A stretch of 64,000 nt of DNA from Nymphaea colorata (Eukaryota > Streptophyta > Magnoliopsida > Nymphaeales > Nymphaeaceae), in NCBI RefSeq assembly GCF_008831285.2, contig NC_045147.1:10783427-10847426 (forward strand), in the 5' to 3' direction. The notes beneath the pieces were generated by a model. The model was not told where the DNA came from, did no database searches, and saw only the letters and a list, made by a program, of their open reading frames with translations. Below, piece after piece: positions 37,079-49,417 of this stretch. Each line of letters starts with the position of its first letter. Position 1 is the stretch's first letter. A program made the translations under genes and the position numbers.

Positions 37079-37385
37079 TGTTGAAGAATGGAGTTGCCCT
37101 TCTCATTCCCACCCGTTGGGCAAATGGCCGTTCTGCCTTGTGCGTGTTTTAGAAACTACCATAGTTTCTTTTCTTCTTCCTTCCATTATTATTTGTATTG
37201 CCTTGTGAAAGAACCTTCCATGTTCGTTAGACATTCTGGCGGAAGTTCTCATATAAGGTGTTTTCTCTTTGGCCCAAGTTAATAATAATAGTGAACGAGG
37301 TGTGGAGCTTTTGTCGTGGATGTAGGTCTGAGCAGACCAAACCACATCAAATCTTGTGTGTTCCTTGCTCCTCTTTCTCTCTACA
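37079..37385 (+). repeat. 5' LTR of element C
   Basis: The repeat starts TGTTGAAGAATGG and ends CTCTACA. It is 307 bp long. The primer site TGGTATCAGAGC follows immediately at 37386-37397. Confidence 0.92.
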
Positions 37386-37419
37386 TGGTATCAGAGCAGG
37401 TGAATTTTTTTTTTTCAGA

Positions 37420-37957
37420 GAGATTCCGGTGATCGGACCTGCCAACTCCGATAGCAGTTTGGGTCAAGCATAGGCTCGTTGGAATCGTCTGCATCTGAGC
37501 ATTCTCCCTGCAAAATTTCAGATTTTTTGTAGCATTCATTGAGGAGATAAGCATTTTTCTTTGGCTACTGGTTTTCCTTTTATAGTACCTGTGAAATCTG
37601 AAATAGACTTCAGATTCCAGTGACCAGTGCTCCCAGCTCCTACTGTGGTTTGGGTTGAGCATGGGCTCATTAGAATCATCTGCATTTGAGGATTCTCCCT
37701 GCAAAATTTCAGATTTTTTTGGAGCATTCGTTGAGGAGATAAACATTTTTCTTTAGCTACTAGTTTTCATTTCATAGTACCTCTGAAATCTGCTGTGCCA
37801 GATTCCAGTGACCGGCACAGCCAGCTCTGACTGCGGTTTTGGTCTAGCATAGGCTCTTTAGAATCGTCTTCATCTAAGGATTATTCCTTAAAATTTCAGA
37901 TTTTTTGGAGCATTCGTTGAGGAGATAAACATTTTTCTTTACCTACTGGTTTTCAGG
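37420..37957 (+). repeat. Three tandem ~190-bp repeats in leader of C
   Basis: Three diverged copies are marked by TTGAGGAGATAA at about 37540, 37732 and 37918 (spacing about 192 and 186 bp). Each contains TTCAGATTCCAGTGACC-like and AAAATTTCAGATTTTTT segments. They lie between the primer site and gag, and no long open frame runs through them. Confidence 0.85.
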
Positions 37958-38040
37958 TGTCGCAGAGGCCTGAGAATGTGTTTTGCGGCTACAAACAGGC
38001 CGATTGATTTGGCGCCAAGGTGCTTTGATTCTCAGTTTTC

Positions 38041-41000
38041 ATGGCTAGAAATGGCTCATCTACACCAAAGCACTTGTCAGACTCTACAATAGAGAGAATA
38101 GTTGTTCAAGACCAGGTACCCAATACTAAAATCACCTCTACATTACTAAATGGAAGAAATTATTTATCTTGGTCTAGATCTGTTACATTATATTTCATTG
38201 GTATATCAAAGTTGGGTTATATTGAAAGAGAAATTACTCAACCACATGAAAATGATGCACGTTTTAAGGAATAGAAATCCATCAATGACACAGTTATGTC
38301 ATGGCTTTTCAATTCAATGGAGCTAAAAATTGCTCGAAACTTTATGTTTCTTACTAGTGCTCATGATGTATGGATCAATGCAAAAGAAATGTATAGTGAA
38401 CAAAACAATATTGCCCGTATGTATAAGCTATCTTGTCAAATTCATAGCCTAAAAAAGGAAAATATGTGTATTGCTGATTACTATGGCAAAATGAAGTGTT
38501 TATGTGATGAATATGACATATATACTGTATTATATAGTGATAATGCTTTATCAAGAAAACTCAGACAACACGAGACGATCTTTCAATTCCTAACAAGTCT
38601 TGCAAATGATTTTGAACATATTCGAAGTCAACTTTTGCTCTCATCAGAATTACCTTGTGTCAATAATATTCTGTCCACACTTATGAGAGAAGAAACACGT
38701 CGGCAAGTTATGAACCCAGATACTCAACTAGAAAATCCAACAAGCGAGGGTTTTGACAAAGCAATGTTTCATACCAATACTACTGCATATGCTGCTACAA
38801 TAATCAAAAGGGATAGTCAAGGGTCATATGGTTATAAATCGAGAAATCAAAACCACAAGCTTACTTGCACTTATTGTAAGAAAGATGGACACACTCGTGA
38901 TAGGTGTTGGACACTGCATGGGAAACCAGGAGCATCTCAAGGTCGGCGTCCAACTGAGCCTACTACGTCTGCTCAAGTTGCTGCCACAGAAACCATTGAC
39001 GTAGCTGCTCAACTGAAGACTATCACCGAGCTTCTTCAAAATGTCTACAAACAAAAGGAGAAGACTGCCATGGTCGCCTTGGCATCTAGTCAAGATCGGT
39101 ACTCTCTTTACTTTCTATGACTGGATTATAGATTCTGGAGCAAGTGAGCATATGTGTTCATCTACTATAAATCACTCTAATATTAATGATGTACATGAGA
39201 ACAATTTTGTCATTATTGCAGATAGATCCAAGGTTAGAGTTGAAGGTATTAGTAGTATTAGTCTCTTTGATAGTGACAAAAAAATTAATACCTTAGTTGT
39301 TCTTAAGTTGTCTACAAATTTAATGCTTGTTTCTAAACTCACCAAGGATTTGAATTATTATATTATATTCTCACCATATGATGTAATCTGTCAAGACATG
39401 TTGATGAAGAAGATGATTGGTAAGGGAAGAATTAACAATGGACTATATATACTGAAACATGAAAATAAAGCTTTGACTACTAGATTTGATAGCTCCTTGT
39501 GGCATAAAAGACTTGGCCATCCTTCCAATTACAAGTTAAAAGTTTTATTTCCTACATGTTACTATGATTGTCATTCATGTGATGTGTGTCGTTATGCTAA
39601 GACGAGTAAACTTGTTTTTTCATGAGTTTAATAGTGTTATTGAATTTGATACATTCTGATGTGTGAGGACCAGCTCCTGTGAATTCTTATTATGACTTTA
39701 GATATTATGTTATATTTATTAATGATTTTTAAAAAACCACTTGGACTTATCTACTTAAATCTAAAAGTGAAGTTTTCGACAAATTTCAAACCATGTTTAA
39801 TATGATTAAAAATCAATACAGAACACAAATTAAAACTTTAAGAACTGATAATGGCACTGAGTTTAAAAATTGCCTATTCAAGAGTTTTGAAAAACAATAT
39901 GGTATTGATCACCAGTTTACATATGTAAGGACTCCTCAACAAAACGAAGTAGCTGAAAAAAAAAACATCTCTTAGAAGTCACGCGAGCCTTCTTATTTCA
40001 AATGAATGCTCCTAGAATTTATTGGAGTGATGCTCTTTTGAATGCATGTTATATTATTAACCGTCTTCCTAGCGAGCAACTTCAGGATCGTGCACCTCTT
40101 CAAATCCTAAATGGACGAAAACTCAATTGAAATCACATATGTACCTTTGGATGTGTTGTCTTTGTTGCTACACGAAAACAAGAGTTAGACAAACTTAGTA
40201 GTAAAGCTCTTAAATGCATGTTCTTAGGATATTCCATCTCGCAAAAAGGGTACAAATGCTACAGTTTAGAAGAAAAACGTCTTCTAATATCTAGGGATGT
40301 GCTATTTAATGAAAATACACCCTACTTCCCTCACTCAGTGCAGGAAAAACATATTCAGGGGGAGAGTATATTATTTGCTTCTAACGTGTTTAACAAGAAT
40401 TGTTTTCAGAGGGAGATTGTATTACCGACCACCAATGGGGATGATGTGTTCACAATCATAAGAAGAAATCCAAATCCACTAGAAACCTTTCAAGAGGTAA
40501 ATACAGAAAATGCCACATCAAAAGACCAAATTGACGGTCAAGGTATAGATGATCAAAATGACATTCAAATTCCCTTGAGAAGATCAGAATGTCAAACCAG
40601 GCCTCCTACTTGTCTATCTGATTATGTCATGCTCACTGCTTCCACCAACTACCCGATAGAGCATTATGTTGGGTATGAGAGAATAAACAATATATATAAA
40701 GCTTATTTGTCTCGGATCTCTAACTGTTATGAACCATCTACATATGAGGAAGTGAAAAAAGACTTGTTATGGGTAAAGGCCATGGATGAAGAACTTAATG
40801 CATTATACAAAAATAAGACTTGGGATATTGTCACCTTACCACCTGGAAAGAAGGCTGTGGGATGTCGATGGGTATTCAAGATAAAACACAAAAGTGATAG
40901 AAGTATTGAAAGATACAAGGCCAGGCTGGTAGCAAAAGGATACACACAAACACAAGGCCTAGATTATGAGGAATCTTTTGCTGCCGTAGCAAAACTTAAT

Positions 41001-42252
41001 ACTGTCAGAGTAATTCTTTCTATTGCTTGAAGTTACAATCGGCCTCTGCACCAATTAGATGTTAAAAATGCCTTCTTACAAGGAGACTTGAAAGGTGTGT
41101 ATATGAAACTTCCTCCTGAGCATCCAAAATAAGCAAATAGTAAGCTTACGTGCAGGTTGCGTGAAACTATCTATAGTTTAAAACAATCTCCGAGGACATG
41201 GCACTATCATCTGAGTAATTTCCTAGAACAACACAATTTTTCTAGAAGCAATGCCGACAATTCTTTGTTTGTTAAAAGAAAGGATGATCATCTTATTATT
41301 ATTCTAGTCTATATTGATGACATAATTCTAACAAGAACGAATGACCAAGAAATTATGAAGACGAAAGAGCTCCTTCATGATGCCTTTGACGTAAAAGATT
41401 TGGGAAGACTTTGTTATTTTTTAGGAATTGAGATCGCTCACTTACACAAACGGAAATACACGATGGATTTGCTCAAAACAGCATGAAAGATTGGGTGCAA
41501 GCCAGCAGAGACACCTATTGAAGTTGGACAAAAGGTTGAAATTATTCTAGATGAACCTGTCATTAACAAAGAAAGCTACCAATGCCTTGTAAGAAAGCTT
41601 ACTTATTTGACTATTATGTGACATAACATATGCAATCAGTATTGTCAGTCAGTGGATGGATGCTCCTACTGAACATCATTGGAAAATCGTCAATCGTATA
41701 TTGCAATATCTAAAGAAGACTCAAGGACAAGGTATATTGTATAAAAGGAATGGTCATCATCAAGTGTGTGGTTATACTGATGCCAATTGAGCTAGTAGTT
41801 CAAAGAGAAAATCCATCACTGGTTATTGTGTGATTGTTGGAGGAAACATTGTGTCTTGGAAAAGTAAAAAACAGAGTGTAGTGTCCAGATCTAGTGCTGA
41901 TGTAGAATATCGAGCTATGGCTACAACAACAAGATAGCTTACATGGATTAAAACTCTTGTGTTAGAAATTGAATTACAAGTTGTTATTCCTATTCCATTG
42001 CATTGTGACAATCAAGCTGCAATTTCTATTGCAATGAACCCTGTTTTTCATGAAAGGACCAAACATGTTGAAATTGATTGTCAATATATTCGTGAGAAAG
42101 TACAAAAAGGAGAACTGTTTACACCATATACAAAAAGCTCAGATAAACTAGCGGATGGTCTTACTAAAGGCTTACATCGAGATCAGCATTACAAGAATCT
42201 CATCAAGTGGGGGTGTACGAATATTTACACCCTACTTGAGGAGGAGTGTTGA
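38041..42252 (+). pseudogene. Broken gag-pol of copia element C
   Basis: Gag begins at 38041 (MARNGSSTPKHLSD) and is interrupted by one TAG at 38272, then continues at 38296-39120 with a CCHC knuckle CTYCKKDGHTRDRC near 38866. Protease has WIIDSGASEHM near 39123. The pre-integrase motif LWHKRLGHPS and CHSCDVCRYAK follow. The integrase is cut by frameshifts between 39620 and 40218. Reverse transcriptase (40218-41030, then 41157-41486) keeps [23 protein letters not shown] and YIDDIIL. RNase H ends at 42252, overlapping the 3' LTR start. It is one of the better preserved elements here but is still inactive. Confidence 0.9.
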
Positions 42253-42534
42253 AGAATGGAGTTCCCATGCATTGGGCATATAGCCGTTCTGCCTTATGCG
42301 TGTTTTAGAAACTACCATAGTTTCTTTTCTTCTTTCTTCCATTATTATTTGTATTGCCTTGTGAAAGAGCCTTCCATGTTTGTTAGACATTCTGGTGGAA
42401 GTTCTCATATAAGGTGTATTCTCTTTGGCCCAAGTTAATAATAACAAGGTGTGAAGCTTTTGTCGTGGATGTAGGTATGAGTAGACCGAACCACGTTAAA
42501 TCTTGTGTGTTCCTTGCTCTTCTTTCTCTCTACA
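42247..42534 (+). repeat. 3' LTR of element C
   Basis: The repeat starts TGTTGAAGAATGG after the purine tract TTGAGGAGGAG and ends CTCTACA. It is 288 bp long, with a deletion relative to the 5' copy near its start. Confidence 0.92.
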
Positions 42535-44248
42535 AAGTTGAATACGAGATTTAGTCAAGCTGATGCACCGAAAGTCTATCAAATTCATCACCAAATAATG
42601 AGTTGAAAACAAGGTCAGTCACCATTCCTATGTATTATAGTGAAACTAAAGATCTATGGGATGTGCTCACCTTATATACATCTTTACTACTTGCAATTGT
42701 GGCGCAATGCAAAAAATACCTATGCTTGAAGAGCATGACAAGTTAATAAAATTTATAATGAGATTAACTGAGAATTACATTGAAGTTCATATTACTCATG
42801 GACCCCTTGCCTACCACTGTGCTGAGGCATATTCTCTTCTCCTTCAAGAAGAGAGACATAAAGAGTTGAACATGGAAGAAGGGTAGTTGAATTCAAAGCT
42901 ACCAAGGTCATGGATGAGAGAAGTCGCAGCCCAAATGTGAACGTTGTGGAAAATTGGGTAACATCAAGGCCAGGTGCTGCTTCTTGGTTGCATTTCTAAG
43001 CAAGCCGAACTGGACCAATGTGCCTTCGAAGCCGATGGCCAATGCCTCTTCATCAATTGGAACCAACCCAACCAAGACCGAGCTCGACTCCAACCAATCC
43101 AATCATGACCGTCAAAAACAAATTCTTGAACTTGTTTCAAAGGCTAACCAAGGTAAAACTGAGCCCATCGCCAACCTCTCAGGTAAATTTTTTGAACCAG
43201 GCCATCTAGTTGTCTCATCGACAAACTTTGGATCGATGACATCAGAGCCAGTGACCATATATGCCATGATCCGATATCCTTTGCATCCACCAAGAAGCCT
43301 CAATACCTGTCGAGGAGTTTAGTTGATGGGAAACATGCCATCGTCACCTTTGTAGGGGACGTGACATTTTCCAATAATCTTACCTTCCATGCTGTCTTAT
43401 GTGTACCATTCAGTTTAAATTTAGTTTAATTTCTACTCTCAAAATTTGTACTCCTGCACCCTTTGATTTGATTGATTATGACGCAATGGGAGCATTATTC
43501 TCTGGCTGTTCAGATTTATTTAATGAAATATAAAGATGGAACTTTTCCCATTGTCATAAATTTTGTTAAACTTGTCGAAAACCATTTTGGTGTCAAAATC
43601 AAGAAATTACAAAACGATAATGACACTATTTTTGTTTTTTTTAAGCGACTTGAATTCTTATTTAAATGAAATGGAGATTGAACGCCATCATAGTCGTACA
43701 CTCATACCCCAATAAAAGGAAAACTTAAGCATCGTGATTTATTAAACACTACTCATGCCCTCCTCTTTCAAAGTGGAAGAGGGAGAGCACCACCGCAGAA
43801 GAGGGGAGGCACGCGAGAGGGAGAGAGGAGATCTCGAGAGGAGAGAGAGAGAATTCACGAAAATGAACTCAAAGAAACAATCCATCGTTGCACGATCCAG
43901 TGCCGAAGCAGAATATCGCTCCATGGCCTCCACCGCTACATAATTAACTTGGCTTCTACAAGTTCTATGAGATATTGACATCAAAATCACTAAAGCGCCT
44001 ATTCTTCATTGTGACAACATTAGCACTACTTATCTCGCAAAAAACCCTGTCTTTCAAAATCGCTCAAAGCATATTCAAATTGACTATCATTATGTGCGAG
44101 AAACGACTATTTCTGGATGCTGGATCACTAGATTCGTCAACTCCCATAGCCAAATTGCTGATATATTCACCAAAGCTTTGGGCAAAACTCAATTTTTTGG
44201 ATTATGCCACAAACTCAATGTCATCAGCCGGTTTCATTTGAGGGGGCG
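42535..44248 (+). pseudogene. Gag-pol remnants of element D, right half
   Basis: Gag resumes with RFSQADAPKVYQIHHQI. A zinc-knuckle remnant (ERCGKLGNIKARC) lies near 42930. Integrase scraps (FGVKIKKLQNDND near 43590) run into an RNase H segment at about 43863-44240 with SAEAEYRSMA, LHCDN and KHIQIDYHYVRE. Reverse transcriptase is absent: a purine-rich stretch at 43780-43860 joins integrase to RNase H directly. Many stops occur. Confidence 0.82.
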
Positions 44249-44772
44249 TGTTAAAGAAAGCCATTCGAATTATTCCAAGCTGGCCAACAACAGTTAAAGC
44301 TGGCCAACGATGGAAATCTTGCCAACGATGAAAATCTTGCCAACGACGGCTATGGCAAGATCAATTTAAGTTCTTCCAATCAATTCGAAATGGCAAATGT
44401 TAATTATGGAAAATCAAGTCACGCTGGAAGGTCCCTCTTGAATTCAAACGACTCCAACCATGAAACGCCCAAATCTAACGTGCCCAGCAGCAACAACAAT
44501 GGAAGGTTCAATAACAAGACACGCACTATTCATGATTGTCAACCTGAAATGATAGGAGGATTAATTAGACAAAATCCTCCAACGGTTGCTTGAATATTTT
44601 TGCAGTTACAAACTGCCATTTTATAATGTAATGATATGCGTGAGTCTAATTAAGCAAAAGCGGCAAGAGAGCATTTTTTATCGTGGATGTAGGTTCTGTC
44701 GAACCGAACCACGTAAGCTTGTCTTTTTTCTCTCGTTCCCCTTTTCTTCTCTTGCCTTCTCCTTTCTTTAGA
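44249..44772 (+). repeat. 3' LTR of element D
   Basis: The repeat starts TGTTAAAGAAAG directly after a purine run. Its end carries TCGTGGATGTAGGTTCTGTC and a CT-rich stretch, similar in layout to the LTR of C and to the sequence before 36682. The right end is set where coding sequence of element E begins, and it lacks a clean CA. Confidence 0.65.
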
Positions 44773-45513
44773 CTTCCCACAAAGTTTTGTGGGGAAAATA
44801 TTTTAACTACAGCTTATCTTTTGAATAGTATGCCTAGCAATGCTATATCTCACAAAAACCCTTATGGGATCTGGTACAATCGTCCGTCCTAAATTGGAAC
44901 TTCATATTTTTGAAAGTTTATGTTATGTGCATAACATTCATAAGCGACACAAATTTGATAGTAGAGCAAAACTGATTCATTTTCACAGGCCACACTTTTG
45001 ACTTGGAAAACCAAATGTTTTTACTAGTTAGGACGCTAAATTTTCCTATCTTAACAATAATGGGCACCTGAAGAATGCAAATGAAACAGTATATCGTCTG
45101 CCTTTTGATGATCCCAGTGGTGACGCTACATGGAGGTTGATGTGGGCAGTTGCCCAGGCCAGCCCCAACAAAATATGTTTATTTTCTGATTGTTGTTTTG
45201 AAATATTTCATTGTTTGTATGTACAAGTTACCCTAAAATGATTGAAGTTATTGAATTAGTGCCCCTCCTGCCGAAATTTCTGGCTGCAACAGTGGACGAA
45301 GCCATCCCTTCAGATGTTGGGTTCCAATCACAGAACTACCAAGTCGAACTCAAGAACCTTCATTGCCAAACCAAGAGCGGCACATACATCACATGATTCC
45401 AGTGAACCCCTTCTTCCATCCACAAGAGCTCATGTTCCACCAGCCCATCTCAAGGACTGTCACTGCTCTATCAGTTTGGTTGTATTAGATCATGGTCGTC
45501 ATAGTGCAGTCGG
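44773..45513 (+). pseudogene. Pol fragment of copia element E, left part
   Basis: A frame encodes PTKFCGENILTTAYLLNSMPS and then HKNPYGIW, the C-terminal part of a copia integrase. Stops follow after about 44890, then degraded sequence to about 45110. After a probable miniature element (45115-45290), hinge-like sequence before reverse transcriptase (QSQNYQVELKN) continues to the insertion point of element F. The upstream part of E is missing. Confidence 0.75.
45115..45290. mobile_element. hAT-type miniature element, diverged
   Basis: CAGTGGTGACGC at the left, TTGCCCAGGCCAGCCCC near it and TTTCTGGCTGCAACAGTGG at the right resemble the termini and subterminal part of the element at 52443-53279. 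It interrupts element E. No 8-bp duplication was found. Confidence 0.4.
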
Positions 45514-45804
45514 TGTTGGATAGTGGCCCTGAGCCCTATCTCTAAATCTTGTAACTGCAAGAGGGCCCACTTGCTGTGTTACAAGATTAAATAAAAAAAA
45601 TTGCCCATTAATTGAGAAAATTAATCTCTTTGGTCGCAACCGTCCATAGGGAAAACCTATGAGGCGGTCTATAAAAGCCAGCTTAGGGTTAATCATAAGA
45701 TTAGCCAAATCTGCGCCTCCTAGAACCAAACCCCAAAATCTACAAGGACTTGCTGAGACGACGATCAGACCCTGAAGAGTCTTCCGCAGGTTTATTGACT
45801 AACA
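45514..45804 (+). repeat. 5' LTR of element F
   Basis: The repeat starts TGTTGGATAGTGG and ends ACTAACA. It is 291 bp long. It lacks a stretch of roughly 60 bp present in the 3' copy around 51115-51170. Confidence 0.9.
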
Positions 45805-46117
45805 TTGGTATCAGAGCACAGGGATTGTCGAATCGTCGAATCTCAGCCAGTAAGTTGAATCTGGCCTTTGAAATGTGGCTTTCGTGATGGCGGTAATGAT
45901 CTCTCTGTGTGTGCACATAAGTACATCGTCAATACTATTTTAAATCATGCTTTCTGAATATTCTAGCATGCTAAAAATCCCAGAACGTCAGCTACACATC
46001 TATGTTTAATCTCTCTGTGTATACATCTCTGTTTCGGATTAATGAAGTATATAGAGAGACCGTCTGAACAAACAAGAGCTCATGCCCTTTGTTCTGTTCG
46101 AAAACATTCGACCGGCT

Positions 46118-46620
46118 GTCAGAACCGGTGTCTAGGCCGCTGCAATAATAAATAAATCAAGAGGGAAGGAAGAGAATATAGGACCCTGCTCGTTGTGCGC
46201 CGTTTGAGAAACAGACCCAACGGCCAGCTGGAAAAGAGCCAAAACAGGGGCCCCTGACCGGGTCTGGTGCTCAGCCAGCGGTTTTTGCTAGCCTTGTCCA
46301 ACAGAGGTGCTTGACCAAGCATTGGTGTTCGCCTGCTGAAGCCCCAGATTTCCTCCCCGCAGCGACCCAAACCTTGCCGTGGCGTGAAAACGCCCAAGGA
46401 TGCTAGCTGCTCGTTGTAAGCCGCTCCTGCCATCTTCCTCGCGATAGGAAGCAGAGGAGGTCACCTTCCTCACGGTAGCGGCGGCGTTGGTACGAGCAGC
46501 GACGGCGACAGAGGCGCGGCGGGCAAAACCCTAGCAGAGGTTTTTTCGCGAAGAGGAGAGAGCTCTCGAGAAGAGAGACAAAAACCGACGACAAAATGAA
46601 GAAAAACTCGAGTCGAACTT
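46118..46620 (-). other. GC-rich gene-like insert in element F
   Basis: Read on the minus strand, this block has a CT-rich leader with GCTAGGGTTTTGCCC, then an ATG at 46433 opening a 104-codon frame (MAGAAYNEQLASLG). Its composition differs sharply from the AT-rich remainder of F. It looks like a piece of a plant gene (5' UTR and first exon) captured in reverse orientation, or another inserted element. I recognise no protein family. Confidence 0.35.
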
Positions 46621-49417
46621 ATTTATGTAGTTAAGAGAAAATTACAGATTTAGCCCTCCACTTTGATGGAAGTTTCAAAAAACTAGTCTTAGTTTATGAA
46701 AATCAATTCCGCAACGTTTTTGCTAAAAACGTTTTCAGAAAGAGGCTTGCGAAAGTTAATTAAAGAAGAAAACCGCAATTTTATGTGAAATTATGTAGTG
46801 ATACCCTCAGAGTTATTATAAATTGCTGAAAGAGGGTTCCAGAAAATTGTTTTGCAATTTCGATGGAAAACATAGTTTTTATGTACAATTACATATAGGT
46901 ACCTCTCCAGCTTATCAATTGCAGAAAAAGGGTTCCGAAAATAACTTTGAAAATGAGAAGGGAAACTCATGGTCTAAATTTAATATTGAGTTTTTCTTTG
47001 TTTTAAGTGATACCTTAGAATGTTATTGATGTGTTATTCTCATTGTTGCTTTCCATGTATTATTGTTCGATATTTGTGATAAAATTAATTTAAAAATGAT
47101 TTTTAGAGTGGGAGCCCTAGCCAAAAGCGAAAATAATTAGCAACATGTATGTATGCTTATACAATTTTTTTGCTATTTTATGTGTGCATGCACATGAAAG
47201 GAATGAGTATGAAAATTAATGCAACAAATGATAGTTCTCCTATCTATATAGATTTGTGCATGTAAAAATCAAGAATTCATTTGTTCTTTTATGTGCTATT
47301 CAAAAAAGGTCTGTCTTCACTTTTATGTGGTACGTTTTCGATAAACTAGCGAATTTGAATATGATGAGTAAATGAGTCATTGTACCTTGCAAACAGACAT
47401 CATAAAATGTCCTATGGCCTTGACTTGAAAGAATTGAAATTGTGTTGGATCTTGATGTGTTGATATAAAGAAAAATGAACAAAATGAAATGAATTTGATA
47501 AAGAATGTCAATCTCTTTTTTACTAACTAGAATTCTGGTTATGATTTGAATGTTTTTGTCGAATGTTTATATTATTTAAAGTAAAGCTGGTTCTTATTTA
47601 AATCAATATTGGCTATATTGTGGGTGTTACTATATCCAGATCCGTGTTAGTTATGATGTGGATACCTATAGCGGTTTGGTTTTGGATTTGACTATTATCC
47701 ATTTTATATTTTGAACCTCTACATATTGCGCACCCATATCTATTGTATTGTTGAATGTCGTTGAGGTTTGGATCCATGCATGTTGAACACATTCATATTG
47801 GATTTGAATTTGGATCATCTTTATTTGTTTAAATACATATTAGTTCGAGTGTTGATATCATTATGTGTGGATCCACATTGGTAAGATCTGAATCTAAATA
47901 ATCATTTGGATTTTTGCTTTAGATTTGATTAAGATCCATATTTGTATTCAGTTTGAATCATGACATATTCAGACCTAAATTTGTTTGGATATTGGTTAAA
48001 AATATCATATCCTGTTTACATTGATTCAATTATATGTTATCATATTTACTTTTTGGATCCAATAATATTGTGATATTTGTTATCCTTCTAGATTCAAATC
48101 ATTCTAGAGTGCCATTTAACTTGTTTTAAGTTGTATGTTCAAGAGATGTAATGTAATACTCTTGAACTGAAACCCATATGAGTTTGAATGTCTTTACTTG
48201 GAGACTTGCTTTATTTGCTCTTAAGGGTGATAGATCAATATGGATACAGACATGCATCATTTCAAGGTAAAGACATCTTTCTTGTTTCACCTTGCTCAAG
48301 AATTGAGCTATCATTTGGATGCAAACATGGTTGTTGAAATCATTTTGTACAATACTTCATATGGATTATTTGTGGTTTTGAATTCAGATTAAAAGTATTG
48401 TGGATATTGTTGGTTTAATCCTAATTTCTATATTTGAACTAATAAAATCCACATTACATAAAGTTTAGCTTCAGATCTAAACTAACTTGTTTGGATATGT
48501 AGAAAAAAAAACATATCATGTTTGCTTTGGTTCCGATATATGTTATCATGTCTGTATTTGAATCTGATCATATTGTAATATTTGTCGCTATTCTAGATTC
48601 AAAGATTATTCTAGAGAACTATTGAATAAAGCTTCATTTGCTTCTCTTTCTTAGGAAAATGAATTTGTTTTTAATGCATGAGATGTAATATAACACTCTT
48701 GAAATAAAATTCCTATTGGCAAGAGTGCATTTATTTGAAGCTTTATAGCACTAAAGTGCTAGTACATGATAACTTGTTTTTTTTTAAAAAGAGATGACTT
48801 AGCATTGATCCAAATATGGTTGTTGAATTGTATTGTATAATATTTCAATACGGATCATGTGTTTTAAATTCATATCAATTGTATTATGAGTATTACTAGT
48901 TTAGATCTATGTTATTATAATATGAATCTTTATCTTCATGTAGCATTTGGAATTGGATCTATTTATTGCTTAAAGATCCACCATACAAATAGCTTTGATT
49001 TAGATTTGGATATATGGTTAAACATCCATATCATGTTTATATTAGATCCATTCATATTATGTTACTTTCTCATTTGTAGATCAAATGCTAGCATGCTATT
49101 AAGCAAGTTATTTGACAATGAATTTGATATTTGCCATGAGATGTAGAATAATACTCATGAATATACTGAGATAGACACTAACTAGATCCATATTGAGATC
49201 TTTGGAGATATATAATGCATGTTAAGTGTATATCTAGAAATTGAATAGCATGTTTTTAGATGCATATGTATTGAATACCCAAATGAAGGTAGGGTATATG
49301 ATGTTTTTTTTTTTATGCATGAGATTGAGGTGTTGAAATAATAATATCAAAGACAATGATCTAGTGGGAGATTAAATCGATCTACTGGATGATCTGATTT
49401 ATTCAAAAGATCAGTCA
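46621..49417 (+). other. AT-rich noncoding interior of element F
   Basis: No open frame resembles a known protein. Words such as TTTGGATTTG, GATCCATATT and ATCATATTG recur loosely from 47600 to 49100, and two stretches (48000-48370 and 48500-48870) are similar to each other, including TTGTTGAATTGT-like and GATGTAATATAATACTCTTGAA-like parts. This suggests an old internal duplication. Confidence 0.5.

Larger units (their letters stand above)
37079..42534 (+). mobile_element. Ty1-copia retrotransposon C, nested in D
   Basis: LTRs at 37079-37385 and 42247-42534 are flanked by GAGTT (37074-37078) and AAGTT (42535-42539), a 5-bp target duplication with one change. The element carries a primer site, a leader with a triple repeat, gag, protease, integrase, reverse transcriptase and RNase H in copia order. 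It lies inside the gag of D, so it is younger than D. Confidence 0.93.
36596..44772 (+). mobile_element. Ty1-copia retrotransposon D, interrupted by C
   Basis: A 5' remnant (the end of an LTR, to about 36682), a primer site and gag lie left of element C. The rest of gag, a zinc knuckle, integrase scraps and RNase H resume at 42535, and a 3' LTR starts at 44249 after the purine run TTGAGGGGGCG. Most of the 5' LTR and the whole reverse transcriptase are missing. The left boundary is not defined by a target duplication and is approximate. Confidence 0.75.
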
